Assembly (NCBI GenBank): GCA_963757395.1
Contig: CAVWRK010000010.1
Span: 558,001-622,000, forward strand
Direction of reading: 5' to 3'
Source of the DNA: DATAOG01 sp963757395
Lineage (GTDB): Bacteria > Pseudomonadota > Alphaproteobacteria > Geminicoccales > Geminicoccaceae
Length of the DNA: 64,000 bases
Shown: positions 18,169-27,235 of the stretch, piece by piece
Layout of the letters: the number at the start of each line of letters is the position of its first letter
Position numbering within the stretch: position 1 is the first letter of the stretch
Notes under the pieces: generated by a model
What the model was told of the DNA's origin: nothing
Seen by the model: only the letters and a program-made list of their open reading frames with translations
Databases searched by the model: none
Translations under genes and position numbers: made by a program

Positions 18169-18774
18169 ATGTGCGGATATCATCCGACTCGTCTTCTGCC
18201 GCAGGCAGCCGGTCCGACCCCGGTGCTGGCGCGCGGCGCTCGGCGAGCGCGGCACCGCGGCGATGGAGTTCGCGTTCATCGCCCCGATCTTCCTCGCCAT
18301 GCTCGGCGCGATCATGGAGTTCTCCGGGATCATGTTCGTCCAGACCCTGCTCGAGGGCAGCGCCCGCGAGGCCTCGCGCTACGGGATCACCGGCTTCACC
18401 GCGCCGGGCGTCTCGCGCGACGACCAGATCATGGACATCGTCAGGAAGAACACCTACGGCATCATCGATCTGGACAAGCTCGACATGGAGACGCTGGTCT
18501 ACGAGAACTTCGCCGACATCGGCCAGCCGGAGCCCTTCACCGACAACAACGACAATGGCGTCTACGACGCCGGCGAGCCGTTCAACGACGTCAATGGCAA
18601 CGGCAGCCTGGGATGCGGACATGGGCGCGGCCGGGCTCGGCGGCCCGGGTGACGTCGTGGTCTACCGGATGAGCTACGACTGGCACATCATGATTCCGAT
18701 CTTCCGGCCGTTCTTCGGCGACGCGATCACGCTGCAGGCCAACATCGCCGTCCGCAACGAGCCGTTCGACGTAG
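18169..18774 (+). CDS. TadE-like pseudopilin, frameshifted
   Basis: TadE family: GERGTAAMEFAFIAPIFLAM at the N-terminus gives the single membrane segment that is processed like a pseudopilin, then LLEGSAREASRYGITGF and, after a frame change near 18610, WDADMGAAGLGGPGDVVVY and YDWHIMIPIFRPFFGDAITL. The frame containing GERGTAAMEF extends upstream to CADIIRLVFCRRQPV without a good start, while an ATG at 18169 is one frame away, so a second error near 18172 is likely. The stop (TAG 18772-18774) also needs a shift. I treat it as one gene with about three indels. It lies between the VWA gene and another TadE-like gene. Confidence 0.6.
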
Positions 18775-18799
18775 GCCTGCGGCAGCGGGGTCATCGTCG

Positions 18800-19430
18800 A
18801 TGCGCATTGATCTCGGAGTACCGGCACGGCGGCGCCCGAGCGGCGGGCCCGGCACGGGGCCCGGAGGCGGCGGTGGTCGGGGGGCGCGCGCGGCGCTGCT
18901 GCGCTGCCGGCCGGCAACGTCGCGGTCGAGTTCGCCCTGCGGTGCCGGTGCTGCTCTTCCTGATGCTGGGCAGCGCCGAGATGGGCCGCTTCGTGCTCCT
19001 GCATCAGAAGATGGACCGGGTCGCGACCACCGTCTCCGATCTGGTCTCGCGCGCGGAGACCATCAGCGAGAGCCAGATCGACGACATCTTCACCGCTGTC
19101 GACCAGGTCGCCCAGCCCTTCGATCTCGCCGATCTCGGCGTCGTGATCGTGTCGTCGATCACCAACAGCGACGGCACCGGGCCGACCATCGCCTGGCAGC
19201 GCAGCGGCGGCGGCGCCTATGCGGCCACGAGCGAGCTCGGCGCCGAGGGCGACACGCCGGTCCTGCCGCCCGATTTCGTGGTGCGCGAGGGCGAGACCGC
19301 GATCATCTCCGAGGTCTACTACGATTTCACGCCGTTCCTGAGCGAGATGATCGTCGAGCCGCAGGTGATCTATCGGACCGCCCGCAATCGGCCGCGCCTT
19401 GGCACGCTCGACACGATCGAGCCCGGCTGA
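18800..19430 (+). CDS. Second TadE/TadF-like pseudopilin, frameshifted near its N-terminus
   Basis: From about 18913 the sequence reads AGNVAVEFAL and then, one frame over, VPVLLFLMLGSAEMGRF, the TadE-type membrane segment, followed by LLHQKMDRVATTVSDLVSRA and a 150-residue extracytoplasmic part ending at 19430. The putative ATG at 18800 is in a third frame, so at least two indels fall between 18800 and 18945, in a stretch of G and C runs. It is the third gene of a VWA-TadE-TadE set. None of the TadA/B/C or CpaA-type secretion genes is next to it. Confidence 0.6.
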
Positions 19431-19551
19431 GCCGGCCGGCCTCGAGCTCCTCTTGGCCGCCGCTGCCCGAGCGGCCGGACATTGCGCCGTGCTCGACATC
19501 ACGCCTTGTCGCTCACCGTCCGCGAGTCGACGCGGATGGCGCGCCGGCGTT

Positions 19552-20979
19552 TCAGGCGTTCCCGGAGCCGGGCGCGCGCGGCGCTTCCGGCAGCGGCCAG
19601 GGGCGGGCGGTCTCGAATGCGCGCGCCGCCCGCAGCACCAGGTGGTCGGCATGCATCGGGCCGACGATCTGCAGGCCGACCGGCAGGCCCTCGGCGGTCA
19701 GGCCGCACGGCACCGACGCCGCCGGCTGCTGGGTGAGATTGAACGGATTGCTGAACGGCGCCCAGTTGATCCAGCGCGGCTGCCGGTCCGGATCGGGACG
19801 CTCCGTGCCGGCCGCGAAGGCCGCGAGCGGCAGGGTCGGGGTCAGCAGCAGATCGAAGCTCTCGTGGAAGTGGCGCATCCGGGCGCCGAGCTCGGCGCGC
19901 TGCTTGGACCGCGCTCAGATAGTCCATCAGCGCCACGGCCTCCCCTTCGGCGGCGATCTCCTGCAGTCCCGGGTCCATCCGCGCCCGCTGCTCGGTCGTG
20001 AAGTTGCCGCAAGCAGATTGGCGGCGCCGACCTGCCAGTGGCGCGAGAACACCTCGGTCGTGATCGGCGAAGCCCGGATCGACCAGCTCGACCCGGGCGC
20101 CGAGCTCCTCGAACGCCGGGACCGCCTTGGCGACCAGGTCGGCGATCTCCGGCTCGACCTCGGCGAAGCCGAGCGTCGGGCTGAACGCGATCCTGAGGCC
20201 GCGCACGCCGTCCTCGAGCCCGATCCGGTAGTCCCGGCGGTCGTAGGGCAGCGCGAACCAGTCGCGGCTGTCCGGTCAGGGCGAGCACGTTCAGCATCAG
20301 CGCCGCATCGGCGACGCACCGGGTCATCGGCCCGAGATGGGCGAGCGTGCCGAACGGGCTGAGCGGCCAGGCCGGCGACCCGCCCGAAGCTCGGCTTGAG
20401 CCCGAAAATGCCGGTGAAGCCCGCCGGGATCCGGATCGAGCCGCCGCCGTCGGTGCCGATGTGCAAAGCGCCCATGCCGAGGGCGCAGGCGGCGGCGGCG
20501 CCGCCGCTCGAGCCGCCGGGCGTCTTGCCGGTATTCCAGGGATTGCGGGTGATGCCGGTGAGCGCGCTGTCGGTGACCGCCTTCCAGCCGAACTCCGGCG
20601 TGGTCGTCTTGCCGATCAGCACCGCACCCTGCTCGCGCAGCCGCGCGGTCGCCGGCGCGTCCTCGTCCCAGGCTGCTCGCGCGCGATCGTCAGGCTGCCG
20701 CGCAGGGTCGGCCAGCCCCTGGTCAGGACCAGGTCCTTGATCGTGGCCGGGACGCCGTCGACCAGGCCACAGGGCTCGCCCCGCTGCCAGCGCGCCTCGG
20801 ACGCCCGCGCCGCCTGCAGCGCCCGGTCCGGATCGACCAGGCAGAACGCGTTGACGGCCGGATCGAAGCGCTCGATCCGATCGAGCACGGCGCGCGTCGA
20901 CCTCGACCGGCGACAGCTGCCGCGTGCGGTAGAGGTGGAGCAGCTCGGTCGCGCTGAGCGTGGCGGGATCGGTCGCCAC
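19552..20979 (-). pseudogene. Amidase signature-family enzyme, broken by about seven frameshifts as sequenced
   Basis: Joining frames gives a normal-length amidase (about 475 residues) from the GTG at 20979. Visible parts: DPATLSATELLHLYRTRQLS, the catalytic Lys in VDGVPATIKDLVLTRGWP, GKTTTPEFGWK, the cis-Ser loop GKTPGGSSGGAAAACALGMG, the nucleophile loop HIGTDGGGSIRIPAGFTG, and the C-terminus NPFNLTQQPAASVPCGLTAE. Frame changes fall near 20895, 20670, 20370, 20275, 20080, 20020 and 19915. The Lys-Ser-Ser triad is intact and no internal stop needs a substitution, so sequencing indels are more likely than decay. Substrate unknown. Confidence 0.7.
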
Positions 20980-20986
20980 GGCAGCT

Positions 20987-21229
20987 TCAGCGACGGCGGC
21001 GCGGGCCCATCTCCGGCCTCTCTGTCCCGGCTCGGCTGCGCCAGAGGACGATCGCCAGACCGAGCGCGAGGCCACCGAGACCGACCAGGGCCGTGACGTG
21101 GTCGGGGTTGGTCAGGACGTGGCGCAGCTGGCTCGAGAGATCGTCCGGGACGCCCGGATGGGCGAGCGCCGGCGACGACAGGACCAGAAGAGGCGCGAGC
21201 GTGAGCGGCAAGCCGGAGGGCAGGGACAT
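20987..21229 (-). CDS. Small secreted/membrane protein, HupE-like fragment
   Basis: 80 residues: a signal-like N-terminus (LPLTLAPLLVLSSPALAHPG), a short middle part LRHVLTNPDHVTALVGLGGL and a C-terminal membrane helix LALGLAIVLWRSR followed by a basic tail. The HPG at the predicted cleavage site and the NPDH motif before a TM recall HupE/UreJ proteins, which are much longer, so this may be a minimal relative. It lies 7 bp upstream of the amidase start and may be co-transcribed. Function unknown. Confidence 0.5.
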   Translation of the reverse strand: MSLPSGLPLTLAPLLVLSSPALAHPGVPDDLSSQLRHVLTNPDHVTALVGLGGLALGLAIVLWRSRAGTERPEMGPRRRR

Positions 21230-22086
21230 CGACGACCTCCATCGTATGGGTGCGATGTCCCGGCATAGCCGTCCGCTCCGCGCACATCAAGCCTCGGCGA
21301 GCCTCGCCAGAGCCTCGCCGGCCTTGCGAACCGTTTTCGATGCTGCGGGTCCAGATCGGCCGTCGCTCTGGAGCAACGGCGGCGCGACGGTCCGACCGTC
21401 CGAGCCCTCGCGCCGATGCGACGGCGCATGGTCGAACTCGATAGCGGGGTGTGCCGGTTCCAAACGAGTGCCGTGCGTGCAAGCCGGCGACCGATGTGGG
21501 CCGGGCCGGCGGTCGCTGCTCGCGAGCCGTTGCGATCGAACGGCCCCGCCGGACCACATGGGCGATTGGCAGCGCAGCCGTCACGCTGGGACATCGCGCC
21601 GCCCGGGGCGAAAGCGGGCAAGGTTCGCATGGCGCATAGCGCGCGGCGGACGGGGCGGACACGGTCGAAGGCCCCATCCGGTCGCCCGGGCTCTCCGGAT
21701 CCGCCTGCCTGGTCCCGGCAGCCAGGGTGTCGCGTGGCCGTGGCCGTTGGACGCAACTCCCGGCCGATCTTGGGACCCCGGGCGTGCCCACCCTGACGCC
21801 CGCACCTCGACCCTCGCACGCCGATGCACGCACCCCGATGCACGCACCCCGATGCACGCACCCCGACGCTCACACCCCGACGCTCACACCCCGACGCTCA
21901 CACCCCGACGCTCGCACCCCGACGCTCCCGCGCGGAGGCCGGCCCGGTGCGCCTACGGCCGCCGTCGGCGTCGCCGAGCTGGTGCCTCGGCCTGGAGCCG
22001 GCCCGAGGGTGCTTCCTGCGCGAACGCGTCCAGTAGCGCTGGGAGGGTCGCCGCCCGGCGACTTGACCCCGCCGGCCCTGTCGCGC
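21230..22086. other. Long intergenic stretch without a supported gene
   Basis: About 860 bp. Several open frames exist on both strands, but their translations are Arg/Pro/Ser-rich with no family resemblance and no good start context. The only clear structure is the 14-nt tandem repeat at 21823-21932. It separates the amidase unit from a secreted hypothetical protein gene; all flanking genes are on the minus strand. Confidence 0.5.
21823..21932. repeat. 14-nt tandem repeat array, about 7.8 copies
   Basis: Units begin every 14 bases from 21823: three copies of GATGCACGCACCCC, three of GACGCTCACACCCC, one of GACGCTCGCACCCC and a partial last unit from 21921. Two sequence types occur as blocks, which is the pattern of slippage or unequal exchange. 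A 14-nt period shifts reading frame each unit, so a coding role is unlikely. Confidence 0.9.
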
Positions 22087-22416
22087 TCAGGCCATCGGGT
22101 CGGTCTTGATCAGGGGCAGGCTCTCCCAGCTCTTGCCGGCGGCGACGATGCAGCTCAGGCCGTTCGGCGTCGTGCTGACCACGGTCCAGGTGTTCTTCTC
22201 CTCGGAGGCATAGACCTGGAGCAGATTGCCGTTCGACTGCAGGCCGAAGGCGACCGGCGCCTCGTCGTACTTGCTGCTCAGCTGCTTGGCGATCTCGGTC
22301 GCGTTGTGGCACGGCATGCGCATGCCCGCCGGCGGCATCTGCTGCGCGGCGATCGGACTAGCGAACGCGCCGCTGGCGCACACCAAGCCGGTTAGGAAGA
22401 GGCGCAGACGACGCAT
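22087..22416 (-). CDS. Secreted hypothetical protein
   Basis: 109 residues with a signal peptide (LRLFLTGLVCASGAFASPIAAQ, quoted in part: LFLTGLVCASGAFASPIAA) and a mature part of about 87 residues: RMPCHNATEIAKQLSSKYDE, NGNLLQVYASEEKNTWTVVS and GLSCIVAAGKSWESL. Two cysteines could form a disulfide. The pattern resembles a recurrent short periplasmic family in alphaproteobacteria, but I know no function. It stands alone, with about 170 bp to the DUF3750 gene upstream. Confidence 0.7.
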   Translation of the reverse strand: MRRLRLFLTGLVCASGAFASPIAAQQMPPAGMRMPCHNATEIAKQLSSKYDEAPVAFGLQSNGNLLQVYASEEKNTWTVVSTTPNGLSCIVAAGKSWESLPLIKTDPMA

Positions 22417-22587
22417 CGCACAGTCTCCTCTGAATGAGCGCGGCCAGGCTGGCCCGCGTCGACATTGGGCGCCTCAATTGGTTACCTTTTGGTTAACAGA
22501 TCCACAATTGTGATACCAGAGGTGGAACGAGCCGATCCCCGAGCGCCTGATCGCGCGCGCCCGTGTGAAGCGCCCTTCCAGCGCGGC

Positions 22588-23337
22588 TCAGGTCAGGCCG
22601 AGCCGGCCGACGAACGGCAGCTTGAGGGCGAGGCCGAGCGGATCGATGCCGAAGGTCAGGCCGAGCAGATTGACCTCCAGGCCCTCGTCGCGCCCGATCG
22701 ACAGCCCGAGCAGGCCGAGCAGCGACAGCTGGAAGCCGGTGCCGCTCGGGGTCCGGGCGAGCAGGCTGCCGTTGTCCAGATAGTCCTTGCCGATCGCGGT
22801 CGGCGGCATGCTCAGGCCGAGCTCGGGCACCTGCCGGCCGAGGTAGGCGATGAAGGTGTTCGAGTTGGGCCCGGGCCAGGTCCGGTACTCGTCCTGGTAC
22901 GGATAGCGCGCGATCGCCGCCTCGAGCCGGTCGATCAGCGCCTCGACCTCCGGCCCGCGCCGGTCGACCAGCACCCACGGCCGGCTGCCGGCCCAGTAGC
23001 CGTCGATCGTGCGCATGTCCTTGCGGACCGCGGGGGCGCCGCGGCCGACCCCCCAGCCGACCACCTCGTAGCGCTCGAAGGCCGGCGCGTTGGCGCGCTT
23101 CATGATGATCCAGCTGTGCACGGCGAAGATGCCCTTCCAGCCCCAGGCGCGCGCGGCGTAGACCTGGACCACGGGCTCGGGCGTGGTCGCCGGGTCGGGC
23201 GCCAGCCCGGCACTGTCCCAGCGCGCCTGGCTCCAGTGCCTGGGCGCGCCGCCCTGGACCACGCCGGCGCTCCAGACGAGCGGCACGACCACCAGAACCA
23301 GCAAACTGCCAAGCCAGAGCATCCTTCCCGACCCCAT
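22588..23337 (-). CDS. DUF3750 domain protein
   Basis: 249 residues: N-terminal signal anchor (MLWLGSLLVLVVVPLVWSAG), then VQVYAARAWGWKGIFAVHSW, YEVVGWGVGRGAPAV and RTWPGPNSNTFIAYLGRQVP, the core of DUF3750. The domain has a papain/NlpC-like look, with the NSNTF region where others have the catalytic His/Asn, but no function has been shown. Probably periplasmic. Its start is at 23337 and the C-terminal 60 residues (LSLLGLLGLSIGRDEGLEV) are hydrophobic and conserved. Confidence 0.85.
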   Translation of the reverse strand: MGSGRMLWLGSLLVLVVVPLVWSAGVVQGGAPRHWSQARWDSAGLAPDPATTPEPVVQVYAARAWGWKGIFAVHSWIIMKRANAPAFERYEVVGWGVGRGAPAVRKDMRTIDGYWAGSRPWVLVDRRGPEVEALIDRLEAAIARYPYQDEYRTWPGPNSNTFIAYLGRQVPELGLSMPPTAIGKDYLDNGSLLARTPSGTGFQLSLLGLLGLSIGRDEGLEVNLLGLTFGIDPLGLALKLPFVGRLGLT

Positions 23338-23422
23338 GTCACCTCCAGGCGATTGTCGCCACTACGCACCAAGTGACGCCGCCAAGCTCGGGCATTTCCT
23401 GTGCCAAGGCAAGCCGAGCGGC

Positions 23423-23920
23423 TCAGCCGTCGTCGCTGACCAGGCCCAGGCGCTCGTGCCACTCGCTGATCGCCTCGTCGGGGTAGTCCTCGAACTGCTG
23501 GTCCCGGGGCCCGATCGCCGGCACCACCCAGGGGGTCTTGGAGCCGAGCATCAGATGGGTGCGCTCGGGCGGGATCGGGAGCGCCGTGTCGATCGCCGAG
23601 GCGAAGGGGTGGATCAGCTCCGGCCAGCGCGGGTCGAAGAGCCAGAGACAACTCGCGCAGAGCCCGCAGAAGTGGCGCTCGGCCGGGCTCTCGTAGGGCT
23701 CCTCGCCCGGCTCGTCCCGGATCTTGGCGTGATAGATCCGGACGTGTTCGCGACCCTCGACCTCGAGGCTCGCGGCGTCGCCGCCGAGATTGATGGCGTA
23801 GCCGCCGCCGCCCGCGGTCTTGCGGCAGATCGAGCAATAGCAGAGGTTGAACGGATAGGGATGGCGCGAGCGCAGCCGGAACCGGACCGCGCCGCAGTGG
23901 CATGAGCCCTCGAGCAGCAT
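23423..23920 (-). CDS. GFA family protein (CENP-V/Gfa-like zinc protein)
   Basis: 165 residues with the zinc-binding cysteines of the Gfa fold: EGSCHCGAVRFRL, NLCYCSICRKTAGGGG and RHFCGLCASCLWLFDP. The prototype was described as glutathione-dependent formaldehyde-activating enzyme, but that catalysis has been questioned and most members are uncharacterised. It stands alone; the plus-strand amidohydrolase gene diverges about 170 bp away. Confidence 0.85.
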   Translation of the reverse strand: MLLEGSCHCGAVRFRLRSRHPYPFNLCYCSICRKTAGGGGYAINLGGDAASLEVEGREHVRIYHAKIRDEPGEEPYESPAERHFCGLCASCLWLFDPRWPELIHPFASAIDTALPIPPERTHLMLGSKTPWVVPAIGPRDQQFEDYPDEAISEWHERLGLVSDDG

Positions 23921-24091
23921 CGATGCATCTCCTTGTCATGCGCCAGGATTGGTGGTCCCGGGGGACGTCGACCAGGCTACGCGTTGGCGCATCCGCGTGC
24001 TTGATCTGGCGCATGTCGGGGCGGAGACTGGACGGAGCTGATGCTGCGTGCGTCCGGCGGGCGTTGCGCGAAGCGGGGAGCCAAACCGCCA

Positions 24092-24961
24092 ATGACCGAG
24101 CCAGCCCGACCGCCCAGGGCCAACCCGAGCCGGCCCGCAGCCAGGGTGCCGGACGGCGCCTGCGACACCCATGCGCATGTGTTCGCCCCCGCCGGCATCT
24201 ATCCCTACGCGGCGCGCCGACCGTACACCCCGGCGCCCGAGACCGGCCTCGAGGCCTATCGGCGGATGCTGGCCGCGATCGGCTTCGCACGCGGCGTGCT
24301 GGTTCACTCCAACATATACGGGCCGGACAACCGCGCGACCACCGACGCGCTCGCCGCGATGGCCGGCGCGTTCCGGGGGATCGCGCTGGTCGGGCCGGAG
24401 GTCGATGACAGCACGCTGGCGGCGCTGGCCGCGGTCGGCATGCGCGGCATCCGGATCAATCTGGAGTTTCCGGGCGAGACCAGCCTCGACGACGTCGAAG
24501 CCATGGCGCCCCGACTGGCCGGGTTCGGCTGGCACGTGCAGATGCTGACCAAGGCCGCGCGGCTGCCGGCGGTCGCGGCGCGTCTGAAGGCGTTGCCGAT
24601 CGATGTCGTGATCGACCACATGGGGCTGCCGCGCAGCGACGACGATCTCGCCGGTCCGGGCTTTCGGGCGTTGCTCCGGCTGCTCGAGACCGGCAAGGCC
24701 TGGGTCAAGCTCTCGGCACCTTACTACGCCGATCGGGACGGGCCCGGCTATCCCTTCGCCAGCCGCGCGGCAAGACGGCTCTGGCAGGCGTGCCCCGAGC
24801 GTATGCTGTTCGGCACCAACTGGCCGCATCCGCACGCCGACCCGGTGCCCGATGACGGCGCGCTGGTCGACTGGATCGCCGCCATCGCCGGCAGCGAGGC
24901 CGGGCTGCGCCAGATCCTGGTCGACAACCCGGGTCGCCTGTACGGTTTTGCCGCGGCCTGA
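24092..24961 (+). CDS. Amidohydrolase, 2-pyrone-4,6-dicarboxylate hydrolase-like TIM barrel
   Basis: 289 residues of the amidohydrolase_2 family: metal motif ACDTHAHVFAP, GVLVHSNIYGPDN, GMRGIRINLEFPGETS, VVIDHMGLPRSDDD and FGTNWPHPHADPVPDDGAL. LigI-type lactonases of this family act on carboxylated lactones from aromatic catabolism, but nearby genes give no pathway. I start at the ATG 24092 (GGGGAG 11 bp upstream); an in-frame ATG at 24041 is possible. It precedes a phosphoribosylanthranilate isomerase-like gene by 20 bp, so the two form a likely operon. Confidence 0.8.
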   Translation: MTEPARPPRANPSRPAARVPDGACDTHAHVFAPAGIYPYAARRPYTPAPETGLEAYRRMLAAIGFARGVLVHSNIYGPDNRATTDALAAMAGAFRGIALVGPEVDDSTLAALAAVGMRGIRINLEFPGETSLDDVEAMAPRLAGFGWHVQMLTKAARLPAVAARLKALPIDVVIDHMGLPRSDDDLAGPGFRALLRLLETGKAWVKLSAPYYADRDGPGYPFASRAARRLWQACPERMLFGTNWPHPHADPVPDDGALVDWIAAIAGSEAGLRQILVDNPGRLYGFAAA

Positions 24962-24981
24962 CCGGAAGCCGTTCGCGACCC

Positions 24982-25638
24982 ATGCGCCGCACCCGCATCA
25001 AGATCTGCTGCATCCAGTCCGCGGCCGAGGCGCGCCTCGCGATCGAGCAGGGCGCGGATGCGCTCGGCCTGGTCGGCGCCATGCCGAGCGGGCCGGGCCC
25101 GATCGACGATGCAAAGATCGCGGCGATCGCCGCCATCGTGCCGCCACCGCTCGCGACCTTCCTGCTGACCTCCGAGACGACGGCCGCGGCGATCGTCGCC
25201 CACGCACGGCGCTGCCGCACCAATACGCTGCAGCTGGTCGACCGGGTGGCACCCGCGACCTATGCCGAGCTACGGGCGGCGCTCCCGGGGATCAAGCTGG
25301 TCCAGGTGATCCACGTCGGCGGCGAGGAGCAGGTCGCGGAGGCACGCGAGCTGGCGCCCCTGGTCGATGCGCTCCTGCTCAACTCCGGCCGCCCCAACGA
25401 AGCGGTCCGGGTGCTGGGCGGTACCGGCCGCACCCACGACTGGGCGATCAGCCGCCGGATCGTCGAGGCCGCCCACTGCCCGGTCTTTCTCGCGGGCGGC
25501 CTGCGCCCGGACAACGTCGGTGCCGCGATCCGGGCGGTGCGCCCGTTCGGGGTCGACCTCTGCACGGGCGTGCGCACCGACTACCGCTTGGACGCGGCCA
25601 AGCTCGAAGCCTTCGTCGCCGCAGTCGGGGCCAGTTAG
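24982..25638 (+). CDS. Phosphoribosylanthranilate isomerase (TrpF)-like protein
   Basis: 218 residues with the TrpF barrel order: RIKICCIQSAAEARLAIEQG, GADALGLVGAMPSGPGP, LVDALLLNSGRPNEAVRVLGG and VFLAGGLRPDNVGAAIRAV. Canonical TrpF starts with KICG and has Asp as general acid in LLLD; here these are KICC and LLLN, so the usual acid looks replaced by Asn. With no other trp gene near it, a different isomerisation or a paralogue role is likely, and I withhold the trpF name. It overlaps the 3' end of the convergent oxidase gene by 4 bp. Confidence 0.7.
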   Translation: MRRTRIKICCIQSAAEARLAIEQGADALGLVGAMPSGPGPIDDAKIAAIAAIVPPPLATFLLTSETTAAAIVAHARRCRTNTLQLVDRVAPATYAELRAALPGIKLVQVIHVGGEEQVAEARELAPLVDALLLNSGRPNEAVRVLGGTGRTHDWAISRRIVEAAHCPVFLAGGLRPDNVGAAIRAVRPFGVDLCTGVRTDYRLDAAKLEAFVAAVGAS

Positions 25639-27029
25639 AGGGCGACGATCTTGCCCGGGTTCATCAGGTTGTGCGGGTCGAGGGCCAGCTTGATCGCGCG
25701 CATCACGCTCAGTGCCCCGGCGCCGTGCTCGGCCTCGAGATAGCCGATCTTGCCATGGCCGACGCCGTGCTCGCCGGTGCAGGTGCCGCCCAGCGCCAAC
25801 GCGTGCTCGACCATCCGGCGATTGACCGCCTCGGCGCGCGCCACCTCGCCCTCGTCCGCGAGGTCGACCAGGAAGATCAGGTGAAAGTTGCCATCGCCGA
25901 CATGGCCGACCAACGGTGCCAGCAGGCCCGCCTCGGCGATCTCCGCCTTGACCCGGGTGATGCACTCGGCAAGGCGCGAGATCGGCACGCAGACGTCGGC
26001 GACGATGCCTTTGGCGCCCGGGCGCAGCGCGAGCGTCGCGTAGAACGCGTCATGGCGCGCCTGCCAGAGGCGGTTGCGGTCCTCCGCCGCGGTCGCCCAC
26101 TGGAAATCGGCGCCGCCGAGGTCGCGGGCGATCGTCCTCACGGTCTCGGCCTGCTCCGCGACCCCGGCCACGGAGCCGTGGAACTCGAAGAACAGCGCGG
26201 GTGCTGTCCGGTACCCCTCGAGCTTGGAGTAGCGGATGCAGGCTTCCATGGTCAGCTCGTCCAGCAGCTCGATGCGCGCCACCGGCACGCCCGACTGAAT
26301 CGTCAGGATCACCGTGTTGACCGCGTCCTCGATGGTCTCGAAGCTGCACACGGCCGACGAGATCGCCTCGGGAATGCCGTGCAGGCGGAGCCGGATCTCG
26401 GTGATCACGCCGAGCGTGCCCTCGGAGCCGACGAACAGCCGGGTGAGGTCGTAGCCGGCCGACGACTTGCGCGCCCGGCCGCCGGTCCGGATCACCCGGC
26501 CGTCGGCGAGCACGACCGTGAGGCCGAGCACGTTCTCGCGCATCGTGCCGTAGCGGACCGCGTTGGTCCCCGACGCCCGGGTCGCGGTCATGCCGCCGAG
26601 GCTGGCATCAGCGCCCGGGTCGATCGGGAAAAACAGCCCGGTGTCGCGCAGATGCGCGTTCAGCTGCTTCCTGGTCACGCCGGGCTGGACCAGGCAGTCG
26701 AGGTCGTCGGCATTGACCTCGAGGACCTGGTTCATCTCCGACAGGTCGATCGTGACGCCACCGCGCAAGGCTGCGATGTGGCCCTCGAGCGAGGTGCCGG
26801 TGCCGAAGGGGATGATCGGCAGCCCTCGGGCGGCGCAGATCTCGACGATCCGGCCGACCTCGGCGGTCGAGCGGGCGAAGGCGACCGCATCGGGCGGCGC
26901 GCCCGGATGATAGGTCTCGTCCTGGCCATGGCGCTCGCGCACCGCCTGGGCCGTGGTCAGCCGCTCGCCGAGCAGGCTGCGGAGCTCGTCGAGGGCGGTC
27001 GTCAGCAGGGTCGGGGCAAGATCGTTCAT
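25635..27029 (-). CDS. FAD-linked oxidase of the D-lactate/glycolate dehydrogenase (GlcD/Dld2) type
   Basis: 464 residues: PCMH-type FAD domain (about 40-215) with LPIIPFGTGTSLEGHIAALR, FFPIDPGADASLGGMTATRA and LFVGSEGTLGVITEIRLRLH, and a C-terminal FAD-oxidase domain with PLVGHVGDGNFHLIFLVD and GTCTGEHGVGHGKIGYLEAE. It should oxidise a 2-hydroxyacid (D-lactate, glycolate or similar) to the 2-oxoacid. The start is the ATG at 27029; an in-frame start at 27065 would add about 14 residues. Stands alone, convergent with the TrpF-like gene. Confidence 0.88.
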   Translation of the reverse strand: MNDLAPTLLTTALDELRSLLGERLTTAQAVRERHGQDETYHPGAPPDAVAFARSTAEVGRIVEICAARGLPIIPFGTGTSLEGHIAALRGGVTIDLSEMNQVLEVNADDLDCLVQPGVTRKQLNAHLRDTGLFFPIDPGADASLGGMTATRASGTNAVRYGTMRENVLGLTVVLADGRVIRTGGRARKSSAGYDLTRLFVGSEGTLGVITEIRLRLHGIPEAISSAVCSFETIEDAVNTVILTIQSGVPVARIELLDELTMEACIRYSKLEGYRTAPALFFEFHGSVAGVAEQAETVRTIARDLGGADFQWATAAEDRNRLWQARHDAFYATLALRPGAKGIVADVCVPISRLAECITRVKAEIAEAGLLAPLVGHVGDGNFHLIFLVDLADEGEVARAEAVNRRMVEHALALGGTCTGEHGVGHGKIGYLEAEHGAGALSVMRAIKLALDPHNLMNPGKIVAL

Positions 27030-27235
27030 GGCTCTGGCGTCCAGGTGGAGCCTCGGGACGATGCCTGCAGTCATAACAGCTGGCGGCGCGGCCGTCATAG
27101 TCCCTTGGCCAGGCTCGGGGCGGCCGGTCGCGGACAACCAAACCTTAAGCATCCGGGGCTACCGTGGCAGTTGCCGCCCTCTGCCGCGGCCCTCGATGCG
27201 CGGCCAGCAGGCGACGACCAGCAGAGGAATCCGTG

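Noticed and set aside
21823..21932. Tandem array considered as CRISPR
   Set aside because: Units of 14 nt abut each other with no spacers and no cas gene is near.
21093..22109. 338-codon plus-strand frame covering the gene-free region and repeat
   Set aside because: Arg/Ser/Pro-rich translation with no start context, running through a 14-nt repeat that shifts frame each unit.
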